A stretch of 33,184 nucleotides of DNA from an uncultured Bacilli bacterium (GTDB lineage Bacteria; Bacillota_I; Bacilli_A; RF39; UBA660), in the NCBI GenBank assembly GCA_934162195.1, contig CAKPHO010000011.1, positions 1-33,184 of the forward strand. The letters run 5' to 3'. Position 1 is the first letter of the stretch. Every line of letters starts with the position of its first letter. The notes under the pieces were generated by a model. It was not told where the DNA came from. It did not search any database and saw only the letters and a program-made list of their open reading frames with translations. Below, piece by piece: positions 21,497 to 30,433 of the stretch. Both the position numbers and the translations under genes were made by a program.

Positions 21497-22446
21497 TTTT
21501 TCGCTCTTTTCATTAAGTAAATAAGCTTAGTAGGAAAATAATATGAAATAAAAATATATTTTTTACTCCTGAAAGGTAGTTTTTTATAATATATATTATT
21601 TATAATTTTAGGAAATAATTTCTTAATCTTTTTTCTTAATATTGAAGCATTTTCAATTCCTTCCTTAAAATCACAAAATCTAAAAACCCCACCTTTTAAA
21701 AAGCTATCTAAATAAATATATTCCATTTCAGTATAATACTTTTCTAAAAGTTTTTTATCTTTAAAATTTTTATATGTAATATCAATTGAATCAAAAACAT
21801 CTTCTAATTTTTTATTATAACTTTTTTTACGAATTGAAGAAACATTTGAACAATTATAATAATAAAGTGCCTCTGGTACTCTAATACTTTTTTTAGATAA
21901 TGCTGCCAACACTGGAACTATGGCAATGTCTTCAAACAGCTTACCTTTCATAAATTCTAATTTACTTTTTTTAAAAAAATCTAAATTATATAATTTACCC
22001 CAAGGCGCATAATTCGCTAAAATAGCGTTTTTTATTTCATCTTCAGTAATATAATTATGAACAATCCTATCACTAGCTTTATAATGTTCATAATAATCAC
22101 AATATACAATATCTGCATTTTCTTTAATTGCAACACTATACATTTTATCAAGCATTGTTTCATCTATATAATCATCAATATCAACAAACATTATATACTT
22201 TCCTAAGGCAACCTTTAAAGCATTGTTACGCGCAACAGCTTGTCCAGCATTTTTTTGGTCAATTATCCTAATTTTTTTATATTTTTTAGCATATTTATTT
22301 AAAATTTTTAATGTATCATCCTTTGAACCATCATTTACTATAATAATCTCAAAATTACCTTTAAAAGTTTGATTTAATATCGTGTTTAAACACTTATCTA
22401 TATAAGGTTCTGCATTATATGCTGGTATTATTATACTTATATCCAT
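21493..22446 (-). CDS. Glycosyltransferase family 2 (GT-A fold)
   Basis: A 317-residue protein opening MDISIIIPAYNAEPYIDKCLNTI, with EIIIVNDGSKDDT and the DxD-like metal motif FVDIDDYIDE. NAGQAVARNNAL corresponds to the family's 'N.G...ARN.G'. The C-terminal third is basic, with a hydrophobic patch that may touch the membrane. It starts six bases after the preceding GT gene's stop and overlaps the next gene by ATGA. Confidence 0.9.
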   Translation of the reverse strand: MDISIIIPAYNAEPYIDKCLNTILNQTFKGNFEIIIVNDGSKDDTLKILNKYAKKYKKIRIIDQKNAGQAVARNNALKVALGKYIMFVDIDDYIDETMLDKMYSVAIKENADIVYCDYYEHYKASDRIVHNYITEDEIKNAILANYAPWGKLYNLDFFKKSKLEFMKGKLFEDIAIVPVLAALSKKSIRVPEALYYYNCSNVSSIRKKSYNKKLEDVFDSIDITYKNFKDKKLLEKYYTEMEYIYLDSFLKGGVFRFCDFKEGIENASILRKKIKKLFPKIINNIYYKKLPFRSKKYIFISYYFPTKLIYLMKRAKK

Positions 22447-22452
22447 ATTATT

Positions 22453-23379
22453 TTATTCTCCTTTATAAAATTCATTATTTTTTGAATAAACAAATTTTCT
22501 TAAGAATAATTTCATATATGTATTTATAAGAAACTGTTTAAAACTTAATGAATAAATGTTAGACAATATATTGCTTTTTTCTATATAATTTATTTTATTA
22601 TCTAAATCTTTACCCTTTAGTTCACTTATTTTATAAACTAAAGATCTATTAGAGTAACTTAATATATATTTATTTTTAATATTTTTTTGATGATATTTAT
22701 TATGAGATATAAAGTCTTCAACACGAATTTTTACTTTTTCATAAGCTTTATTTCCCATAATTCCTGTACCTCTCTGGACATAATTATATCCATTATAATT
22801 TATAATACCAATATTTTTAGCTTTATCTAAAATTAGTAATGTTAAATAAAAATCTTCATGAATTTTTCCTTTAGGAAAGGTAAATTTGTTTTTTAAATAA
22901 AAATCTTTTTTGTAAGCATAAAGCCAAGCTGGCTCAACATATTTATTTAATAATATACCTTTAATTGAGTCATAAGTTAAATCAATATCGTCATTTTTAA
23001 AAATTATTTCACCATCTTCTGAAACAACATTTAAGTTATATCTAACAACATCATAATCTATTGTTTCAACTAAATTATTAATTTTAGTTAATAGATTTTT
23101 TTCTATATAATCATCTGAATCTACATAAATGATATAATCACCAGCAGCATAACCTACACCATAATTTCTGGCATCAGATAATCCCCCATTTTCTTTTTCA
23201 TAGTATTTAAATCTTTTATCTTTTAAAAACGGTTTAATTATTTCTTTTTCGTTTTGTTTTGAGCCATCATTTACAATAATAACTTCAAAATTTTTATATG
23301 TTTGCCCTTTTATAGATTCTAAACACTTTTTAATATAGTTTTCTACATTATATACTGGTATTATTATACTATATTTCAT
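22453..23379 (-). CDS. Glycosyltransferase family 2 (GT-A fold)
   Basis: A 308-residue paralogue of its neighbour: MKYSIIIPVYNVENYIKKCLESI, EVIIVNDGSKQN, NGGLSDARNYGV and the metal motif YVDSDDYIEK. It resembles capsule GT2 enzymes of the CpsI/EpsJ type. It is separated by 12 bases from the upstream GT4 gene. The adjacent GT2 genes probably arose by duplication and diverged, since similarity is limited to the N-terminal half. Confidence 0.9.
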   Translation of the reverse strand: MKYSIIIPVYNVENYIKKCLESIKGQTYKNFEVIIVNDGSKQNEKEIIKPFLKDKRFKYYEKENGGLSDARNYGVGYAAGDYIIYVDSDDYIEKNLLTKINNLVETIDYDVVRYNLNVVSEDGEIIFKNDDIDLTYDSIKGILLNKYVEPAWLYAYKKDFYLKNKFTFPKGKIHEDFYLTLLILDKAKNIGIINYNGYNYVQRGTGIMGNKAYEKVKIRVEDFISHNKYHQKNIKNKYILSYSNRSLVYKISELKGKDLDNKINYIEKSNILSNIYSLSFKQFLINTYMKLFLRKFVYSKNNEFYKGE

Positions 23380-23391
23380 TATAACACTCCT

Positions 23392-24564
23392 TTAATCTTT
23401 ATAATTATTAATTATATTAACAAAGTTCTGATAAAATTTTAAATAATCATATTTTTTTGATTCTGTTAAATTCTTTTTCCCCATTTCCTCACATCTTTTT
23501 TTATCTTGATATAAAGAAATAATAGCTTCTTTCAAATTTCCAATGAAATTCTTGTCAGTTTTTAAAACAATAGCACCATCTTTACAAATATATTCAGGAA
23601 GACCACCGTTATTAGTGACTATTAAAGGTTTACTTGAAGCCATTCCTTCTATTGCAGTAAGTCCTGCTGCCTCATTCCAAATAGAAGGAACACATAATAC
23701 ATCTATTAGTTCATAATATTTATATAAATCAGCATTATTAATATATCCTGTAAATTGAATTCTATCTTTACAAATTTCTATTTCTTTTTCTAAATTTAAA
23801 ATATATTCATTTTTTTTAGCATTTGCAAAATTAGAAGACCCAACGATTAGTAATTTTATACGTTCATTATCTATACTTTTAATAGCTTTTACTAGTTCTA
23901 AAACACCTTTAATCTCTACAAGTCTACCACAATATAACACAATAAAATCATCTTCTTTAAACTTAAATTTGTTAATTAATTCTTTTTTACTCTTAATGTC
24001 ATTTTTTTTAATAAACTTAGATAAATCTATAGCATTCTTTAAAACATTATACGTGTTTATATTTGAACTTTTTTTAAATTCTTCAGTCACATAATTGCTT
24101 ACACCTATTACTTTAGAAAAAATTTCATCTATGATTTTATTACTATGCCATTCATGGTGAAGATGTAAGACCATTTTATTTCTATCAAAATACTTTAATA
24201 TCTTTTTATAAGACGCATACTCTCCACCTTCTGCTATAACATAATCAAAATCTTCATTTTTTATCTTATTAATAACAAAATGGTTATAAGTGCAATAATT
24301 TTTTTTAAATGTTTTATTAATTAATTTAAATAAGCAAGAAGTAAAATAATAACTTATATTCTTTTTAATATAAATAAACTTAGTATACTTATAATTTTTG
24401 CTTAATATGTATGCCTGCTCATTATAAGGTGTTACAACAGTTAATTCTAACTCATTATGTTTTTCATTAGCATCTATAATTAATGTAACTAAAGTTTCAA
24501 TTGCCCCACCTAAAACTGCTGGAATGGTTAATTTATTAGGAACTATCAAACAAACCTTTTTCAA
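23392..24564 (-). CDS. Glycosyltransferase family 4 (GT-B fold)
   Basis: A 390-residue protein opening MKKVCLIVPNKLTIPAVLGGAIETL (donor loop GGA.E), with LHLHHEWHS, VIGVSNYVTE, the C-lobe FIVLYCGRLVEIKGVLELV, LLIVGSS, and LCVPSIWNEAAGLTAIEGMASSKP (E-x7-E motif), then NNGGLPEYI. It looks like RfaG/capsule-type GT4 enzymes. It is eight bases downstream of the HtrL/YibB-like gene, in the wzx operon. Confidence 0.9.
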   Translation of the reverse strand: MKKVCLIVPNKLTIPAVLGGAIETLVTLIIDANEKHNELELTVVTPYNEQAYILSKNYKYTKFIYIKKNISYYFTSCLFKLINKTFKKNYCTYNHFVINKIKNEDFDYVIAEGGEYASYKKILKYFDRNKMVLHLHHEWHSNKIIDEIFSKVIGVSNYVTEEFKKSSNINTYNVLKNAIDLSKFIKKNDIKSKKELINKFKFKEDDFIVLYCGRLVEIKGVLELVKAIKSIDNERIKLLIVGSSNFANAKKNEYILNLEKEIEICKDRIQFTGYINNADLYKYYELIDVLCVPSIWNEAAGLTAIEGMASSKPLIVTNNGGLPEYICKDGAIVLKTDKNFIGNLKEAIISLYQDKKRCEEMGKKNLTESKKYDYLKFYQNFVNIINNYKD

Positions 24565-24572
24565 GTTATCAC

Positions 24573-25496
24573 CTACTCTAAACTATTCTTTTTAAACTTT
24601 TTCATAAATCTCTTTAAATACAAATAATTTCTTTTTTTTACTCTTAGTCTATCTAAAAATTCATCTTTTTTTGATTTAGGGCATTGTTTTGTTTCTTTTG
24701 CTGTTAAATTTTTATTTCCGTAGTCTTTAATTGGTAAAAACCAATCACTTTGTTTTATATCAAACAAACTTGGTTCTTTTCTACTAGCCATAATCATAAG
24801 CAGTTGATCATCATCCATCAATCCTAAATCTAATAATTCAATCATCGCATTTTTTATTAAACAATAATGTTTTTCTGCCAGTTTAGAAGGAACGATAAAA
24901 GGAGCACCCATAATGTTAACATCCATCGATTGAACTAAATAAAATATTGGTTTATCAGTTATTTTTTCTCTATTAAAATAAGTAATTTTATCTTTGGGAA
25001 AATTATATTTCCAAGTAAAAGAAAATTCTTCTGGATTAATAAATACGTCCCCACCATGGTTATAACCAAAATCAAGCCAAGCCACAAAATCAGTATCAAC
25101 GCCTTGTTTAATGGCATCAGCAAGGCACCATGATTTCATTAACATTATATAATTATATAAAGCTTTATTTTCTGGTAGATTTTCATTATAACGAAAGCTT
25201 AAAAAATAATCGTTCTTTTCTACTTCTTGCATACGGTTGAAAATTTTTGGCTCTAACTTTGTAATATCTTCTATAATAATTACTTTAGTTTTTTCTTCTA
25301 AATCAAACTCTTTTCTAATTTTTTTAACTTCTTTAGCCATTTCTTTATCAGTATAAACAACTAAATTATTTTTTATTCTAGCCCAAAATTTAAAATCATC
25401 TAAATATTTTTTATTTGATCTAGCATAATCCCCATATTTTTTTCTTCCTATATCAAAAAACGAGGTTACTAATGTTATTTCACCATTTTTTTTCAT
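24573..25496 (-). CDS. HtrL/YibB-family putative glycosyltransferase
   Basis: A 307-residue protein. ITLVTSFFDIGRKKYGDY near the N-terminus, NNLVVYTDKEMAKEV, WCLADAIKQGVDTDFVAWLDFGYNHG (a D.DF.AWLD.G metal/donor-like motif) and MDDDQLLMIMA match the HtrL/YibB family, found in polysaccharide clusters and believed to be glycosyltransferases. The C-terminus is very basic. It overlaps the wzx stop as ATGA. The function is an inference from family and context. Confidence 0.75.
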   Translation of the reverse strand: MKKNGEITLVTSFFDIGRKKYGDYARSNKKYLDDFKFWARIKNNLVVYTDKEMAKEVKKIRKEFDLEEKTKVIIIEDITKLEPKIFNRMQEVEKNDYFLSFRYNENLPENKALYNYIMLMKSWCLADAIKQGVDTDFVAWLDFGYNHGGDVFINPEEFSFTWKYNFPKDKITYFNREKITDKPIFYLVQSMDVNIMGAPFIVPSKLAEKHYCLIKNAMIELLDLGLMDDDQLLMIMASRKEPSLFDIKQSDWFLPIKDYGNKNLTAKETKQCPKSKKDEFLDRLRVKKRNYLYLKRFMKKFKKNSLE

Positions 25497-27019
25497 TTTT
25501 TACCAACTTTCTTTAATATCATATTTTTTAAAACATTTCTATCTTCTTTAGTAAATAAAATCAAACCATTAATAATCAGTCCTATAAATCCACTAATTAT
25601 GATACTCATAAATATTTTCATCCATCCTATTGGACTATAGAATAATCTTAATATATAAATTGGGACAATGATTGCTAATGTTGTTAATATATACATCAAA
25701 ATTGATGGCATAAATTCTTTCCAATCTCTATTTAAACATTTAGCAGCATATATCGGAACAATCATAAAACCCTTTAACAATCCTATAATCGTACTTACTC
25801 CAACAACTGCATAAACCCCTAGATTTGTAGTTTTTAATAATATTAAAACTACTAATGTTGATAATAATCCACTTCCAATATTTAAAATAGCGTTCAACCT
25901 AACTTTATTAGTAATTGTAAATATGTTATAAAGTGGACTAATAAGTCCTCCTACATAAACATTTATGAATGTTATAATACATAAAATTGTTAAAATCTTT
26001 GTATCTGTAGATGGCATCCAAGTCATACAGAAACAAGAACCAAATATAAGAATATAAGCAAAAGGTATGTTTCCAAAAATACCACTAATTTTCATATTTC
26101 TTTTAGTTTCGCTAACTACCATTTCTATATCATCTTTAGCATAGTATTCTAGTATAGGAGGTTGAAAAACCGTCATTATGCTGGAAATCATTGAGTTTAA
26201 AACATTTCCTGGAAGTTTAGCTAAAGCAACAATTCCCATTACCTGTGAATCTATTGCTAAATTACTAATTAATAAATCAAGACCATCAGTTAAAACATTT
26301 CCAAGATTAGTAATAGAATTCCATAAACCACTTGAAAGTAATATTTTTATTTTTTTCAAAGAAAAATTTTCTTTTTTAATTTTTATTTCTGGTAATAATT
26401 TTTTTGTATAATACATGTTAAATAATGATAAATATATTCCCGATATAAAAGTGGCTACACCTACATAAAATACCTCTGGTTTAAAAAATATAAATAGACC
26501 AAGTATAACTAATAACTTTACGATATATGATTCAGCTTGTCTTAAAGATGATAAATAAAGTTTATTTTTACAATAAGTTGCAATTGTAAACACCCCAGAT
26601 ATTAGTGTTACAAAAAAATTTAAAAAGATAAATGTAAATAATAGTTTTACATCAACTATTAAGTTTGGTGATATTTTTATAAACTTTTCTAAATATAAAA
26701 TCATAATCAAAGATGGTACTATTAAAAATAAAATTATTAATGCATTAGAAAACAACACTGAAGCAAAATATTCATTAGCACTTTTCATATTTTTTTTATG
26801 TATATCTATTGTTATAAAACGACTACACATTGAATTTAATGCAGTTGTAAAAATAGTAGCAAAGCTAACAAAATTAGTCGCTAAAGAAATAAAACCATAA
26901 GCTTCTTCTCCTATTTTTTCTACAATGTAACTCGATAATCCAAAATTAATCAAAGTATTTATTAATAATACAAAAATAGTTGTAATTAAGTTTATAATAA
27001 GTTGTTTATTTTTACTCAT
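25493..27019 (-). CDS. wzx: Wzx-like polysaccharide flippase (MOP/MATE superfamily)
   Basis: A 508-residue protein with about 14 membrane helices. The N-terminus FGLSSYIVEKIGEEAYGFISLATNFVSFATI is the typical Wzx/RfbX start. Flippases of this kind move undecaprenyl-diphosphate-linked repeat units to the outer face, where the Wzy-like protein would polymerise them. It is the first gene of the operon wzx-yibB-GT4-GT2-GT2-GT4, with a clear promoter and AGAAGG site. Flippase versus another MOP member cannot be separated by sequence alone, but the context strongly supports it. Confidence 0.87.
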   Translation of the reverse strand: MSKNKQLIINLITTIFVLLINTLINFGLSSYIVEKIGEEAYGFISLATNFVSFATIFTTALNSMCSRFITIDIHKKNMKSANEYFASVLFSNALIILFLIVPSLIMILYLEKFIKISPNLIVDVKLLFTFIFLNFFVTLISGVFTIATYCKNKLYLSSLRQAESYIVKLLVILGLFIFFKPEVFYVGVATFISGIYLSLFNMYYTKKLLPEIKIKKENFSLKKIKILLSSGLWNSITNLGNVLTDGLDLLISNLAIDSQVMGIVALAKLPGNVLNSMISSIMTVFQPPILEYYAKDDIEMVVSETKRNMKISGIFGNIPFAYILIFGSCFCMTWMPSTDTKILTILCIITFINVYVGGLISPLYNIFTITNKVRLNAILNIGSGLLSTLVVLILLKTTNLGVYAVVGVSTIIGLLKGFMIVPIYAAKCLNRDWKEFMPSILMYILTTLAIIVPIYILRLFYSPIGWMKIFMSIIISGFIGLIINGLILFTKEDRNVLKNMILKKVGKK

Positions 27020-27044
27020 AATCTCATAATCCTTCTATGTTTAA

Positions 27045-27053
27045 ATTATACCA
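27045..27053 (-). promoter_or_regulatory. Extended -10 promoter of the wzx operon
   Basis: Minus strand TGG-TATAAT (TATAAT at 27045-27050), about 26 bases before the wzx ATG. No good -35 is seen at the normal spacing. Confidence 0.6.
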
Positions 27054-27090
27054 TATAAATAGTCTTATTTCTACAAAACCAAAAAAATTA

Positions 27091-27117
27091 ACAAAAAATA
27101 GACACAAAAGTGTCTAT
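27091..27117 (-). terminator. Terminator after the cohesin/cadherin-like gene
   Basis: The 8-bp stem ATAGACAC/GTGTCTAT (27098-27117), 4-base loop, contains the stop codon of the gene; a T run follows on the minus strand. A second T-rich stretch follows within 15 bases. Confidence 0.82.
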
Positions 27118-28613
27118 AAATAAAACATATCATCATCTTTTTCAGATTTTTTATCTTTATTTTTCTTATTCTTTTTATCAAGTTTCTTTTGATTTTTTTC
27201 TTCAATACGTTTTTGCTCTTCTAAAGCTTCTTCTTTTTTTCTATTTAGTTCTTCTTGCTTTTCCTTCTCTTTTTGTTGTTCTTTCTTTAATTTTTTTAGT
27301 TCTTTTTTAGAAAGATTTTTTTCTTCTAATTCTTTAACTTGATTATTTATATCGTTAGGATTTAATTTCATAGTTTTTTCTATTTCTTCTTTTTTCTTTG
27401 TTAACTTTTTCTTTCTAGCAATGCTTGAAACTAAAACAATAAATAAAATAAGTAAAATTAATCCTGCTTCACCAATAATTATATACGAATATAAATCAAA
27501 TTTATTAAGCATTTTCTTATACATATCATAATTAAATTTTTGAATTGTCATATCAGTATTTTCAAATGTATAAAAATTAGCTTCTCCTGTTGTAATACTC
27601 TTACCATAGATAATAGTAATACCTAAATCATTATTTTTATAACAAGTAACTGTTTCATTACCTATTGTAATTGTATCTTTGACAAACCCTTTAGGTGCTC
27701 TTACATCTTCATCTAAAATAACTAAATCTAGTTTGTTAAATGATAAGAAGATGTATGGTTTGTATGCGCCATTATCATAAATAAATAATTTTACTTTACC
27801 AGTCACATCTTTAAGACCAACTAACGTATACCCTAAAGTGTCATTTTTAAAAGCTGGTACTTGATTACCATTAATATCGACAGAAGTTTCTTCATAATTA
27901 TCAGGTTTTGTAAGTTCAGACTGTTTTCTAACAACGGTATAATCACTACCATCTATTGTTACATTGATAGGATCATATTCTTTTACATTAGCAGTAATAG
28001 TATACGTTCTTTTACTACCATTTTCTGCTGTTACAACAACATTAATTTCATTACTACCTTCTACTACGGCAATATCACCAGTCCCACTAATACTAGCATA
28101 TTTATTTTCTTTTTCAGCATTTACCTTAATATTAGTAGTTCCAGGTTCTAAGTCAACAATATAAGCTGTTGTTTCTTTGTTAAAGCTTGGAATTAATTCA
28201 ACCCCATCAACACTTAAACTTGATAAGTAATTGTTTGTTTCTAAAGCACGAGGAACATATACATTTATAATTAATGATTTACTAGTAGAATATTGTTTGC
28301 CACTATTATCAGAAACATTCGTTGGCGTAATGTTAACTTTAACGCGGCCTGTAGACTTAGCCGTAAATGTTACTGATTGACTATTTTTTTCTACCCAAAC
28401 TTTACCCCCTCCTGATAAAACACTGGAGCTTGATGACGACACATCAAACCTTCCTGTCAAATCAGAGCTTGAAATATATACTTTTACACTTGAGCCAACT
28501 GCTACATTATAACTGCTTGCACTTGCAGAAAAAGATGCTGCTTTTATTGTATTTGGAACGATAAATAAACAAGCAATAAATGATAATATAATTAATAATT
28601 TTCTTTTTTTCAT
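27114..28613 (-). CDS. Membrane-anchored surface protein with cohesin-like and cadherin-like domains and a charged cytoplasmic tail
   Basis: A 499-residue protein. Signal peptide ~1-25 (MKKRKLLIILSFIACLFIV...IKAA). Residues ~26-120 form a beta-rich Ser-heavy domain (VAVGSSVKVYISSSDLTGRFDVSSSSSSVL) resembling cohesin or Ig-like folds. Residues ~130-215 match the cadherin-like beta-sandwich (YLSSLSVDGVELIPSFNKETTAYIVDL...GSNEINVVVTAENGSKRTYTI). After ~215-375 comes a transmembrane helix (~380-402, SYIIIGEAGLILLILFIVLV) and a Lys/Glu-rich coiled-coil tail of about 95 residues that must be cytoplasmic. It is eight bases downstream of the GH73-dockerin gene and ends in a terminator, so the two form an operon. 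No enzymatic residues are recognised. Confidence 0.75.
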   Translation of the reverse strand: MKKRKLLIILSFIACLFIVPNTIKAASFSASASSYNVAVGSSVKVYISSSDLTGRFDVSSSSSSVLSGGGKVWVEKNSQSVTFTAKSTGRVKVNITPTNVSDNSGKQYSTSKSLIINVYVPRALETNNYLSSLSVDGVELIPSFNKETTAYIVDLEPGTTNIKVNAEKENKYASISGTGDIAVVEGSNEINVVVTAENGSKRTYTITANVKEYDPINVTIDGSDYTVVRKQSELTKPDNYEETSVDINGNQVPAFKNDTLGYTLVGLKDVTGKVKLFIYDNGAYKPYIFLSFNKLDLVILDEDVRAPKGFVKDTITIGNETVTCYKNNDLGITIIYGKSITTGEANFYTFENTDMTIQKFNYDMYKKMLNKFDLYSYIIIGEAGLILLILFIVLVSSIARKKKLTKKKEEIEKTMKLNPNDINNQVKELEEKNLSKKELKKLKKEQQKEKEKQEELNRKKEEALEEQKRIEEKNQKKLDKKNKKNKDKKSEKDDDMFYL

Positions 28614-28621
28614 ACTTCCTC

Positions 28622-30349
28622 CTAATTATTCATAATATAATTTTTAATAGCTACGTAATCCCCTGCATCAACACGATTATTACTATTCATATCTGCCCCT
28701 AATTTTTGAACATTTGATAATGTTTTTATTTCCATAATACTATTTTTTATGGAAACATAATCAGTAGCAGCTATCTTACCATCGCCATCTACATCTCCAG
28801 AAACAACAATTGTTTTACTATAAGTTGTTCCATCTTTGCTTAAAGTAACAACTGTACCAGTTCCTACTAAATTACCATTATTGCCACTTATGGAAACATC
28901 AACACCACTTATTTTATTTTTGAAAGCATCTATACTTGTATTACTACTAATACCATATATGTAACTACCACTTATTTTATACCCTACATTAGTTATATAT
29001 TTATCTAGATTAGTTGGTGTTGTTATTTCACTTCCACCATTATAACTACCATCTAAATCTTTAAGAAATGAATATGTGCTAGGGTCTCCACCACTAGCCC
29101 AAACAATACCACCACGAGCTGTAAACATACCTGATGCTCCAATATTATAAAAATTATATAATGAAGAATATCTAATACCATAATAATCAATAGTCGAACC
29201 TTTAAATTGAATTGCATCACGACTTAATTCTTGAAGTGATAAGCTTGCTAAATAAATTGGGTTTACTCCACTTTTTTGTCCTGCTTCTAAAAATAATTTA
29301 GCATAAGTCTTTCCATCTTTAACAGATGAGCCTGACATAAAAGTTCCGCTTAAAGTTCTTTGTACCATTGTTTCTGTAATACTATCCGAATATGATAAAT
29401 CTTCAAACATAAAAATTGATTGTTTATCTAAGAAATTTCTTGGATCTATAAAATATCTTATAGAAGCATTATCTGCTAATGCCCATCTCGCACTTTCATT
29501 TCCACATCCTTCATTTGTTCCATGACCTGAAGATATTTCTATACAACTATTCTTACCCGTTTGTTTTGTAACTACCGTATCAAAATTTAAATTAGTTTTT
29601 AAAGATCTAAATATCCATCTAGGGTATGTTCTATGAAGAGCACGCAAATATTTTTTATAGTCTTCAGGAAAACCTTGTCTATCCATTTCCGTTTCAAAAT
29701 TAGCATCATTTAATTCTTCCTTTGTTAAAGTAGTTCCAACATTAGTCATACCAGAAAGAGTGGTAGCATTTGGCATATTATTATAAACAGGAATAGAAAA
29801 TATAAATTCTCTACTATCTAAATACTGACTATAACCTGTGTATGCTTTGGCAGCTTCAAAATAAGGCCCTCTAATATTAGTCATCCATTGATGTTGATAA
29901 AGACCAACACTAGCATTAGGATTTACTTGAAATTTTTTTAAATAAGAGGTATATTGTCCACTTTTTATATATCCAGCAGAAATATATTCAGCACCACCTG
30001 TAATAGCTTTACCAGGGGTAGTCCAAGGCCTTCCATAAGTTCTTGTAAGTTTACTACTTTCTTCAACTGTATAATAAGATATCCAACCTACTTTATTATC
30101 ACCATAAACAATTTTATAAAATAAAACTCCATCTGTTTTTTCTGAACCTATAACTCTAAAACTCATATATGGAGGAATTTCTTCTATTGCATTAAAATCA
30201 CCCATAGCTGGAGTTGAATGTACTGTCTTTGAAGTAGGAATAGTTACATATCCAACCCAAGGCTCATAAGCAGAAATATTAGTAAATGGCACTAAAAAAG
30301 TAAGTGTTAAAATAATTAAACAATTTATTATATTTAATATTTTCTTCAT
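28622..30349 (-). CDS. Secreted GH73-like beta-N-acetylglucosaminidase with C-terminal dockerin
   Basis: A 575-residue secreted protein. The signal peptide is residues ~1-27 (...TLTFLVPFTNISA). An SH3-like segment (~30-95) is followed by a region with GYSQYLDSREFIFSIPVYNNMP. GFPEDYKKYLRALHRTYPRWIF (~225) and SIRYFIDPRNFLDKQSIFMFEDLSY (~295) are typical of LytD/GH73 glucosaminidases; PIYLASLSLQELSRDA (~365) carries the probable catalytic Glu, and IGASGMFTARGGIVWA follows. The last ~58 residues hold two calcium-loop repeats, GDVDGDGKIAATDYVSIK and ADMNSNNRVDAGDYVAIK, a type I dockerin. It likely cleaves peptidoglycan outside the cell and docks to a cohesin. It has its own promoter and leads the two-gene operon with the cohesin-like protein. 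Confidence 0.88.
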   Translation of the reverse strand: MKKILNIINCLIILTLTFLVPFTNISAYEPWVGYVTIPTSKTVHSTPAMGDFNAIEEIPPYMSFRVIGSEKTDGVLFYKIVYGDNKVGWISYYTVEESSKLTRTYGRPWTTPGKAITGGAEYISAGYIKSGQYTSYLKKFQVNPNASVGLYQHQWMTNIRGPYFEAAKAYTGYSQYLDSREFIFSIPVYNNMPNATTLSGMTNVGTTLTKEELNDANFETEMDRQGFPEDYKKYLRALHRTYPRWIFRSLKTNLNFDTVVTKQTGKNSCIEISSGHGTNEGCGNESARWALADNASIRYFIDPRNFLDKQSIFMFEDLSYSDSITETMVQRTLSGTFMSGSSVKDGKTYAKLFLEAGQKSGVNPIYLASLSLQELSRDAIQFKGSTIDYYGIRYSSLYNFYNIGASGMFTARGGIVWASGGDPSTYSFLKDLDGSYNGGSEITTPTNLDKYITNVGYKISGSYIYGISSNTSIDAFKNKISGVDVSISGNNGNLVGTGTVVTLSKDGTTYSKTIVVSGDVDGDGKIAATDYVSIKNSIMEIKTLSNVQKLGADMNSNNRVDAGDYVAIKNYIMNN

Positions 30350-30372
30350 ATTACCACCTCTCTACTATAATA

Positions 30373-30381
30373 ATTATATCA
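30373..30381 (-). promoter_or_regulatory. Extended -10 promoter of the glucosaminidase operon
   Basis: Minus strand TGA-TATAAT (TATAAT at 30373-30378), immediately after the upstream terminator T-run; no -35 can be separated from the hairpin. Confidence 0.55.
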
Positions 30382-30406
30382 AAAAACCACTGTTTAGTAC
30401 AGTGGT
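30381..30406 (-). terminator. Terminator of the HExxH protein gene
   Basis: The 8-bp stem ACCACTGT/ACAGTGGT (30386-30406), 5-base loop, is followed by Ts on the minus strand; 28 bases past the gene end. Confidence 0.85.
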
Positions 30407-30433
30407 ATAATTTAACAATTACAAATATTGACA

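Noticed and set aside
27861..28164. Overlapping plus-strand frames opposite the cohesin-like gene
   Set aside because: No ribosome sites; repetitive composition mirrors the Ser/Thr-rich domain on the other strand.
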